Shown here one piece after another: positions 24,302 to 29,524 of a stretch of 29,524 bases of DNA (position 1 is the stretch's first letter; each line of letters starts with the position of its first letter). The translations under genes were made by a program, and so were the position numbers. The DNA comes from Nitrospira sp. (GTDB lineage Bacteria; Nitrospirota; Nitrospiria; Nitrospirales; Nitrospiraceae). Under the pieces are notes generated by a model. It did not search any database, was not told where the DNA came from, and was given only the letters and a program-made list of their open reading frames with translations. The stretch spans positions 1 through 29,524 of the forward strand of contig JAKDNQ010000005.1 in NCBI GenBank assembly GCA_030456405.1, in the 5' to 3' direction.

Positions 24302-24751
24302 CTACCGGCTCATCGCCATGCTGTCCGACTGCGCGCGCTCGCCGGAGGCTGTCACGATGGGCTTCGAGTATGACGCCTCACCCAAGAGCACTTCGGCGAA
24401 TGCACACCAGATTTGCACCTTCGCGACGTCGTGGACGTACGCGGGCAGCGCGATCGTGCGGTTCTGCTTATCGCCCTTGATCGCCAAGCGATTCAACAGA
24501 AAGACGTTGCCTTTCGTGTCCACAACTTGCCAGTGCGGCGCCGGCGTTTCCGGAATCTTGAAATCATCGGACCAGGTCAACGTATCGGTGTTGCCCGATC
24601 GCGCATGGGTCGTTGTGCCGCTATTGGCCTTTACACCTTCGAATTTGCTCGTGGTGTGCGCATCGGCCGCAAAGCCGTTCGATGCGAGAAACAACCCTGT
24701 CGCGGCAACCATGGACAGAAGTCCCATCTTGAACACGCTCGTTGCACTCAT
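24302..24751 (-). CDS. Exported DM13-like protein
   Basis: This 149-residue protein has a signal peptide (about 1-28, ending GFAADA). The remainder resembles a DM13 domain: SKFEGVKANSGTTTHARSG, then LTWSDDFKIPETPAPHWQVVDTKG, VFLLNRLAIKGDKQNRTIALPAYVHDVAKVQIWCAFAEVLLGEA, with the conserved WCA cysteine and LGEA ending. DM13 is a proposed electron-transfer or adhesion module of unproven function. AAGGAGGG lies 5 bases before the ATG. It is first in the row DM13, HbpS, HbpS-cupin, SMP-30, SMP-30, all exported. Confidence 0.7.
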   Translation of the reverse strand: MSATSVFKMGLLSMVAATGLFLASNGFAADAHTTSKFEGVKANSGTTTHARSGNTDTLTWSDDFKIPETPAPHWQVVDTKGNVFLLNRLAIKGDKQNRTIALPAYVHDVAKVQIWCAFAEVLLGEASYSKPIVTASGERAQSDSMAMSR

Positions 24752-24878
24752 ATCGCCCTCCTTATAGTGATGAGTGAAGTGAACTTCGCTGCGGATATTT
24801 CCGAGCTTGCTCCTTCGTCGAAAAGGCCCAACGCTTCTTACAGAGAGATGCGTGGAAAAGGAGATCGAACGGACAGGA

Positions 24879-25670
24879 TTACGCCATGAAGTTGCAGCGG
24901 AAGATGCAGCGCGCGTTATTGCGATGATGGAGCTTCGCGCAGAGGACGCGATGGGCACCAGGGATTCGCACATAGCATTCCGCAGCGAGCAACATCCCGA
25001 GTAGCGGCGCGGTGAGGTACACCCAGAAATCGGTCCAGAGGTGCGCGGGAAGCGCGGAGGCGAAGCTGCGCGCCGGATTCATACTCATGCCGGAAAGCGG
25101 AGCCTCAATCGCAATATAGGTGGCCACGAGCGCGCCCGCGAAGACACCGGTCCAGGCGTTCAGCTTCGTCTGGTTCGATATGATGAGCACGACGAGCATA
25201 AGCCCAAACGAGATGCCCACTTCTGCGACGAACGCGATCCATGTCCCATCGAGCCCCGGTACTGTGACGACGTAATTGACGGTCGGATGTTCGATCGCCA
25301 TTCCAATCACCCTCGCGGCTACGAGCAACCCGATCAAGCCGCCGATGAATTGCGCGAGCACATAGAAGAGCGCATCCAGGCCGTGAATCTTTCCAAGCCG
25401 GAAGAACGTCATGGTGACGGCGGGATTGAGATGCGCCCCGGACCGTTTTCCCCACGGAGAATAGATAATCCCGATCGCCGTGAGTCCCATGGCCATTCCG
25501 ATCAGCGTTCGTCGAATGAACGGATCGGGGAGCAGTGCATACAGCGGTGAATGAGGATACTCGAGCAGCGCGGTCACGACAGCGGCGGAGATCATAAAGA
25601 AGCCGAGGCCTGCCGCCTCCATCAGATACTCAGGCCAATGCTCTCGCACGATATCAGATGACACCCGCAT
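24879..25670 (-). CDS. Aquaporin-family (MIP) channel
   Basis: This 263-residue membrane protein has both NPA signatures of the major intrinsic protein family: SGAHLNPAVTMTF (about 80-95) and SGMSMNPARSFASALP (about 195-210), with six hydrophobic spans. It therefore should form a water or small-solute channel in the inner membrane. The selectivity-filter arginine follows the second NPA as usual. I cannot tell water from glycerol or another solute. The chosen ATG at 25670 lies 17 bases inside the zinc-ribbon gene that precedes it, and no strong ribosome site is seen, so the two are probably coupled. A frame to 25784 is open but has no family resemblance. Confidence 0.9.
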   Translation of the reverse strand: MRVSSDIVREHWPEYLMEAAGLGFFMISAAVVTALLEYPHSPLYALLPDPFIRRTLIGMAMGLTAIGIIYSPWGKRSGAHLNPAVTMTFFRLGKIHGLDALFYVLAQFIGGLIGLLVAARVIGMAIEHPTVNYVVTVPGLDGTWIAFVAEVGISFGLMLVVLIISNQTKLNAWTGVFAGALVATYIAIEAPLSGMSMNPARSFASALPAHLWTDFWVYLTAPLLGMLLAAECYVRIPGAHRVLCAKLHHRNNARCIFRCNFMA

Positions 25671-25917
25671 AGGCGTAGGCTCTCTTCTTGATGCGCACAC
25701 GCGCCGGGATCGTGGCATAAGACGTCGGCTGCGATGCGACTGCATAGCAAATCCGCGTTGGATCGGGGCCACGATAGCCGGCACTCAACCAAATCTCTTC
25801 AGTCGTTTCATGGCAAGGCCGACAGCGCCATCGAGTAATCGTCATGGCGCCCTTCTCATCCTCAATGACTTGGCTGCTGGTACTCAGCATCGCACGATGA
25901 CAGGCGCGACAATGCAT
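25654..25917 (-). CDS. Small zinc-ribbon protein
   Basis: This 87-residue protein has two paired cysteines, MHCRACHRAM (Cys3, Cys6) and RWRCRPCHETTEEIW (about 37-50), the layout of a zinc ribbon, then an extended C-terminal part rich in tyrosine and arginine. Role unknown. AAGGAGGAC lies 6 bases before the ATG at 25917, a very strong ribosome site. It precedes the aquaporin with a 17-base overlap. A broken gene with a similar arrangement (CxxC, then RWWSRCPTC) lies at 26069-26268. Confidence 0.7.
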   Translation of the reverse strand: MHCRACHRAMLSTSSQVIEDEKGAMTITRWRCRPCHETTEEIWLSAGYRGPDPTRICYAVASQPTSYATIPARVRIKKRAYAYAGVI

Positions 25918-25942
25918 AATGTCCTCCTTCATGGTCGTCTAA

Positions 25943-26068
25943 CAGGATGCTGAAAAAGTCCGCCAGCTTCGTTCTCGCATCGCTCAGATCCTCAACGTAC
26001 CCCCAGAGGGTATGCCTCCGGTCTTTCACTCGCTGCGGCCTTGCTGAACAGCCTTTTTGAGCATCCTG
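25943..26068 (-). repeat. Complete 126-bp element with terminal inverted repeats
   Basis: Ends CAGGATGCTGAAAAAG (25943-25958) and CTTTTTGAGCATCCTG (26053-26068) are inverted and match at 15 of 16 positions. Inside are further partly paired segments, including CTTCGTTCTCGCATCGCTCAG and CACTCGCTGCGGCCTTGC. There is no reading frame. Partial or composite copies at 146-347 and 4011-4026 share the end. It resembles a miniature repeat. One end abuts a TAG stop codon (26069-26071). Confidence 0.75.
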
Positions 26069-26268
26069 CTAAAAAATCGACAGCGCATTCGTGCAGTCGA
26101 TGCGTGCAGATGCGTCGGCAGCAAGGCTCTCAGCACGCTCATACACCATCGTGCTGCACGTCGGGCACCGTGACCACCAGCGCCAGACTCCCAGCGCAAT
26201 GGACCGCTCATCGACCCGGTCATAGCACTGAACGTTCACGCACGTCCATTACATCGGATGCACGGCAT
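26069..26268 (-). pseudogene. Frameshifted small zinc-ribbon gene
   Basis: From ATG at 26268, after an AAGGAAG ribosome site, the frame gives MPCIRCNGRA and stops. A second minus frame continues VNVQCYDRVDERSIALGV, then WRWWSRCPTCSTMVYERAE, to a TAG at 26069-26071. Joining them needs one extra base around 26236-26240; the 200-base span is one short of a multiple of 3. The joined product of about 66 residues would have CxxC and CPTC pairs like the 25654 gene. It could be a decayed paralogue or reflect a sequence error. It is too small for a firm call. Confidence 0.5.
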
Positions 26269-26459
26269 GCTGACTTCCTTGACCGACCGACGTCGGCGTA
26301 GACTTGGATTGCATGGATGGATGGCATCATGGATTCCTGGCGCAGCCACCATTCCAGGAACTCCACTTGCTGATTGAGCCACCAATAGGTAGTCCGAAGA
26401 CGGAATTCATGCACGGCTTGCCGACTGTGTTGCATGGTCCAGTAGATCGTCGTCTTCAT
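26220..26459 (-). CDS. Hypothetical small protein
   Basis: This frame encodes 79 residues with GAGGTGA 4-5 bases before the ATG, a good ribosome site. The first half is rich in aromatic residues (IYWTMQHSRQAVHEF, TTYWWLNQQVEFLEWW); I do not recognise a family. The C-terminal 16 or so residues overlap the start of the broken zinc-ribbon gene and may not be conserved. Real expression is plausible but not certain. Confidence 0.45.
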   Translation of the reverse strand: MKTTIYWTMQHSRQAVHEFRLRTTYWWLNQQVEFLEWWLRQESMMPSIHAIQVYADVGRSRKSACRASDVMDVRERSVL

Positions 26460-26557
26460 TGGTCACCTCACAATCTTGAGTATTGGTCGCGCAACTCGAC
26501 CGCGTCTTACACAGTTGATCAGCGACGCGATAACGGAACGGACGATTGCGTTGGGAA

Positions 26558-27046
26558 TCAGCGTGGCAATGCACGATTGGGACGGAGCGCGACAACGGCG
26601 GAAGCAGAAATTTGAAGGCCGACCAGCGCTTCTTGAGCCTGATCGACATAGTAGTCCAAGTCTCGGTTCGAATATCGCGCAAGCACATGCTGATATAGCG
26701 CCCGCGCTTCAATCACATGCTCAGCTTCGGTCATCACCACAGCAGCCCTGATGGTGCAAGCAGCTCCGAGCGCTCCGGGGTCGACCACCGTACGGAGCGG
26801 TTGGCTCATCACGTGGTCTCCCCACGACCTCATCCAGGACGGAGGTTCCGCTCCCGCCGGCATCACGCGCTCGAGCTGGTCAATGATCAGGACCAACACG
26901 GTGGGATCGGTGGTGACGAGACATTGGTGATAGCGCTCCCACAACAGCATGATGGGTGGGGGAGCCTCTGCCGTGGGTCGCTCAAATAGCGATACACCAT
27001 GGCAACCACTGAGGAGGATTGTGAGCAGACAGACGATCCAACGCAT
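26558..27046 (-). CDS. Hypothetical lipoprotein
   Basis: This 162-residue protein starts with a short signal and the lipobox LLSGC (Cys15), so it should be an envelope lipoprotein. The rest is largely helical: LLWERYHQCLVTTDPTVLVLIIDQLERV, then AACTIRAAVVMTEAEHVIEARALYQHVLARYSNRDLDYYVDQAQEALVGLQ, which resembles helical-repeat lipoproteins of the TPR type without a clear repeat. No family recognised. The ribosome site is weak. It is the third small gene in this part and shows no visible operon with the DUF3047 gene, from which it is separated by a repeat-rich spacer. Confidence 0.65.
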   Translation of the reverse strand: MRWIVCLLTILLSGCHGVSLFERPTAEAPPPIMLLWERYHQCLVTTDPTVLVLIIDQLERVMPAGAEPPSWMRSWGDHVMSQPLRTVVDPGALGAACTIRAAVVMTEAEHVIEARALYQHVLARYSNRDLDYYVDQAQEALVGLQISASAVVALRPNRALPR

Positions 27047-27133
27047 GGGAGTCTGTCGGTGTAACCAGGATGCTCTTACAGGGATATTGACAGAGGCAGG
27101 CGCCAGGTTGGAGCATCCGTTGCGAGCAGTTTA

Positions 27134-27260
27134 TTCTCCTTCGCCGAATACCCCGTAGCTTGCTGCGGGGATGAAGGCGAGGAGAACCCTCCGTAGCCTT
27201 GGCGAAGGAGGGTAGCGGCTTCGGAGAATTTCGCAAGATACCCCGCAGCTTGCTGCGGGG
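27134..27260. repeat. Cluster of GC-rich hairpins with a direct repeat
   Basis: Three palindromes follow each other: TTCTCCTTCGCC/GGCGAGGAGAA enclosing CCCCGTAGCTTGCTGCGGGG (27134-27186), a near-perfect 26-base palindrome opening CCCTCC and closing GGAGGG (27187-27212), and CCCCGCAGCTTGCTGCGGGG (27241-27260). ATACCCCG(T/C)AGCTTGCTGCGGGG occurs twice (27148-27170 and 27238-27260; 22 of 23 match). The last hairpin lies 4 bases after the DUF3047 stop codon and may end that transcript. Confidence 0.65.
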
Positions 27261-27264
27261 AGCT

Positions 27265-28005
27265 TCATTGGGCCGCCTTCTTGAAAACGATGTCACCGTA
27301 GTAGGCCGTGGCTTTCTCTTTCCTATTGTCCGTATCGCTCATGATCGCGACCCCATTAATCATCGGCGGCTCTTCCCCGAACGCCTTCTTGTAGTCTTCA
27401 TAAATATTCCGCTCTTCGTCGACCCACCTCCCCACCTTTTGAGTTCCACTTTCGACGATGACCATCTTGGCAAAATCGGTATAGGCATTCTCGACGATCG
27501 TGCCGACCGGTGTCGTTGTTTCCCAAATATAGTTCAAGGCGGCGATGGGAATATCGCCGAACAGAACCTGCCCGGCTTTGAACTTGAGCTTCTTGCCAAA
27601 ACTGACCTTGTCGGGATCGTATTCGAAGGTGATATAGAGTCGAGCCGGAAAGTCGTCGCCCTCTTTGAGGGTCACGTCGCTGCCCTTCAACACATTGTCG
27701 ATTTTCCAGCGCCACCGGACGATCGGGTATTCTTTCGGGTCGATCACCACCGGCTTGGTCAGACCGGAGGCCGAAGCCTCGCTCACGGCCTTCACAACCG
27801 TCACATCTCCATCCTTCACCACTTCATAAGAGGTATGTTTGGGTATCTTTTTAAAAGTAAGCGGCTTCCATCCATCGGGCATCGCCTGCCCGACCTGACT
27901 GGCTGAAAATTTGCCCACTTCAAGCACTCCCCCGCTCTGAGCCCAGAGAAATCCCGGAGCAATCAACAGCCACGTCGCTAGAAGTACGCCCATCGCAATC
28001 AGCAT
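27265..28005 (-). CDS. Exported DUF3047-domain protein
   Basis: This 246-residue protein has a signal peptide (about 1-21, ending LWAQ) and then a DUF3047 domain: GWKPLTFKKIPKHTSYEVV, YPIVRWRWKIDNVLKGSDVTLKEGDDFPARLYITFEYDP, YIWETTTPVGTIVENAYTDFAKMVIVESG, and INGVAIMSDTDNRKEKATAYYGDI at the end. The family is exported in many Gram-negatives and of unknown function. The start at 28005 follows AGAGGGAAG. An ATG at 28035 lies inside the 28024-28120 repeat and lacks a ribosome site. It follows the reductase gene by about 110 bases. Confidence 0.82.
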   Translation of the reverse strand: MLIAMGVLLATWLLIAPGFLWAQSGGVLEVGKFSASQVGQAMPDGWKPLTFKKIPKHTSYEVVKDGDVTVVKAVSEASASGLTKPVVIDPKEYPIVRWRWKIDNVLKGSDVTLKEGDDFPARLYITFEYDPDKVSFGKKLKFKAGQVLFGDIPIAALNYIWETTTPVGTIVENAYTDFAKMVIVESGTQKVGRWVDEERNIYEDYKKAFGEEPPMINGVAIMSDTDNRKEKATAYYGDIVFKKAAQ

Positions 28006-28023
28006 CTTGCCGCTTCCCTCTTT

Positions 28024-28120
28024 GAGGGCAGGCATGGTTCGACTTCGACTGCGCGCATCGAACGAGCACATTCTTATCGTGCGCGTTCTGCGAGCAAGGA
28101 AGGCAACCACGTCTGCCCTC
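28024..28120 (-). repeat. 97-bp palindromic element after the reductase gene
   Basis: Arms GAGGGCAGGCATGGTT (28024-28039) and AACCACGTCTGCCCTC (28105-28120) match at 14 of 16 positions. The core carries GACTGCGCGCATCGAACGAGCAC and GTGCGCGTTCTGCGAGCAAGG (given in part), shared with copies at 206-323 and 3914-4005. The arms are unique to this copy. One end lies in the reductase stop codon; the other is just upstream of the DUF3047 ribosome site. Confidence 0.7.
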
Positions 28121-29524
28121 ATCCCCTTCTCATCCATGCGAACAACTTCATCAACAGATTCTTCGTCCCTGGCAAAAAATGCGCTTTGCGCCAGAGATTC
28201 ACGGCCTTCTTATTGACTTCGGCCTGTGTCGGATAGGGATGGATGGTACCGGCGATGGTCTTCGCTCCGGCGCCGGCTTTCATCGCAACGGAAAACTCGC
28301 CGATCAGGTCGCCCGCATGGGCCGCGACAATCGTCGCGCCCAGGATCTTGTCGGAGCCTTTCTGGATATGCACTCGTGCGAACCCTTCATCTTCTCCGTC
28401 CAGAATCGCACGATCGACTTCATTCAGTTTGTACGTGTAGGTTTCAACCTCAATACCCTTCTCTATTGCATCCTTCTCGTACATCCCGACATGCGCGACT
28501 TCCGGTTCTGTGAAGGTGCACCAGGGCATGATCAAGGATTCGACGCTGGCATAGCCCAAGCCGAAGGGATGTGGGAATAGGGCGTTCTGAATGACGATCT
28601 GCGCCATGGCATCGGCGGCATGGGTAAACTTGTAGCGCGAGCAGATGTCGCCTGCGGCAAAAATTCTTGGATTGGTCGTTTGCAGTCGCTCGTTCACCTT
28701 GACCCCATTCTTGTCGCACTCGACACCGACGGCTTCCAACCCGATACCCTCCACATTCGGAGTTCGTCCGACACCAACCAGAATCTCGTCGACCGTCACA
28801 TCATACTGCTGGCCATGTGACTCGACCGTGAGCCGCTTGCCGCTATCCGTCCTACTGACTTTGAGATCTCTCCCACAACAGAGCAGCGTTACCCCATCGC
28901 GCAGCATCTGCCGTTCGACAATATCCGCAGCATCGCGGTCTTCGTTCGGCATAATGCCGTGAATCGTTTCAATGAGAGAAACTTGGCTCCCGAAGCGGGC
29001 AAACGATTGCGCCAGCTCGCAACCGATAGGGCCGGCGCCTATCACCCCTATACGTGGCGGCAGTTCCGTCAGCGAGAATACTGTTTCATTGGTGAGATAG
29101 CCCGCCTCTTTCAACCCCGGTGTCGGAGGCGTCGAGGCCCGTGCCCCGGTACAGACAGCCGCTTTCGCAAAGGTGAGGGTGCGATGACCGGCCGGTCCTT
29201 CGACCTGAATGGTATCGGCGCCGGTAAAGTGTCCGCTGCCGATGTACACATCCACGCCTAACTTCGTATAGCGATGAACCGAATCGTTGTGGCTGATCTG
29301 CGCTCGAAGCTTTCTCATGCGCGCCATGACCGCGCCAAAGTCGTACTTCACCCCGGGAGGGATATGCAGGCCGAACTCCCCGGCGTTCCGCAAATCAGCC
29401 CAGGCCCTTGCCGCGCGAATGATGCCTTTCGATGGCACACAACCGACATTCAAACAGTCCCCACCCATCAAATGTTTCTCGATCAAGGCCACTTTGGCCC
29501 CCAGACTCGCGGCGATGACGGCGG
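28119..29524 (-). CDS. MerA/dihydrolipoyl-dehydrogenase-like reductase, partial
   Basis: The coding sequence runs off the end of the window, so the N-terminal FAD motif is missing; about 468 residues are visible. The active-site disulfide motif CLNVGCVPSK is present, then a NAD(P)-binding GVIGAGPIGCELAQSFARFG, FAAGDICSRYKFTHAADAMAQ near 310, and the dimerisation domain ending HPYPTQAEVNKKAVNLWRKA. It is a pyridine nucleotide-disulfide oxidoreductase of the mercuric-reductase-like group. No MerA-type C-terminal cysteine pair is seen, so mercury reduction is unlikely; the true electron acceptor is unknown. Similar genes often neighbour VTT-domain proteins, but the only one in the window is at 12104-12819 and broken. 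The end is followed by the 97-bp repeat. Confidence 0.85.
   Translation of the reverse strand, partial: AVIAASLGAKVALIEKHLMGGDCLNVGCVPSKGIIRAARAWADLRNAGEFGLHIPPGVKYDFGAVMARMRKLRAQISHNDSVHRYTKLGVDVYIGSGHFTGADTIQVEGPAGHRTLTFAKAAVCTGARASTPPTPGLKEAGYLTNETVFSLTELPPRIGVIGAGPIGCELAQSFARFGSQVSLIETIHGIMPNEDRDAADIVERQMLRDGVTLLCCGRDLKVSRTDSGKRLTVESHGQQYDVTVDEILVGVGRTPNVEGIGLEAVGVECDKNGVKVNERLQTTNPRIFAAGDICSRYKFTHAADAMAQIVIQNALFPHPFGLGYASVESLIMPWCTFTEPEVAHVGMYEKDAIEKGIEVETYTYKLNEVDRAILDGEDEGFARVHIQKGSDKILGATIVAAHAGDLIGEFSVAMKAGAGAKTIAGTIHPYPTQAEVNKKAVNLWRKAHFLPGTKNLLMKLFAWMRRG

Noticed and set aside
26026..26223. A 65-codon minus frame with an ATGA overlap to the 26220 gene
   Set aside because: It runs out of phase through the better supported broken zinc-ribbon frame and ends inside the 126-bp repeat; composition is arginine-rich and unlike a real protein.
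26407..26712. A 101-codon minus frame
   Set aside because: It overlaps both the lipoprotein gene and the start of the 79-residue protein, with no ribosome site or domain.
28119..29524. Mercuric reductase (merA) call
   Set aside because: The C-terminal cysteine pair needed for mercury delivery is absent and no mer genes are nearby, so only a MerA-like reductase is supported.

Overview
The window is a moderately GC-rich bacterial chromosome segment with tightly packed genes, almost all on the minus strand. Gene content (bd-type oxidase, secreted HbpS/GlcG and SMP-30 proteins, zf-HC2 proteins, many short palindromic repeats) fits a Nitrospira-like member of the Nitrospirota. That placement is an inference from overall character, since no rRNA or other marker gene is present. 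I see no rRNA, tRNA, CRISPR array or intact insertion sequence.

Layout, in minus-strand operons read right to left within each block. (1) 350-3824: glucose 1-dehydrogenase, a DUF417 membrane protein and an LCAT-like lipoprotein lipase. (2) 4028-8308: STAS protein, ECF sigma factor, a membrane-anchored hypothetical, a zf-HC2 protein and cytochrome bd subunits cydA-cydB. A good sigma-54 -24/-12 promoter (8349-8364) lies just before the STAS gene, with palindromes of the kind used by activators about 110 bp further upstream. The next gene upstream (8654-11890) encodes a PAS/GAF sigma-54 activator, so it may drive the STAS/ECF genes and possibly the oxidase. (3) 12104-16846: a four-gene unit of GMC oxidoreductase, type II NADH dehydrogenase-like flavoprotein, exported double VOC protein and a VTT-domain membrane protein that is frameshifted. 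(4) 17415-19396: an islet with an unknown protein, a DUF6883/DUF4926 pair and a HigB/HigA toxin-antitoxin pair. (5) 19464-24751: a secreted set (DM13-like, HbpS/GlcG, HbpS-cupin fusion, two SMP-30 lactonase-like proteins), then an orphan zf-HC2 protein. (6) 24879-29524: aquaporin, zinc-ribbon protein, a broken second zinc-ribbon gene, small proteins, a lipoprotein, a DUF3047 protein and a partial MerA/dihydrolipoyl-dehydrogenase-like reductase.

The most unusual content is between the genes. Several spacers hold inverted repeats whose arms are arrays of very short tandem units: period 7 at 8508-8672, 22574-22670 and 24238-24295, and period 9 at 23633-23710. Three successive spacers of the HbpS/SMP-30 operon each carry one, with a different unit sequence. 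Other families are a 126-bp element with CAGGATGCTGAAAAAG ends placed directly after stop codons, three copies of an element with a constant core and different paired stems, and two adjacent copies of a roughly 190-bp palindromic element. I cannot assign these to a described system.
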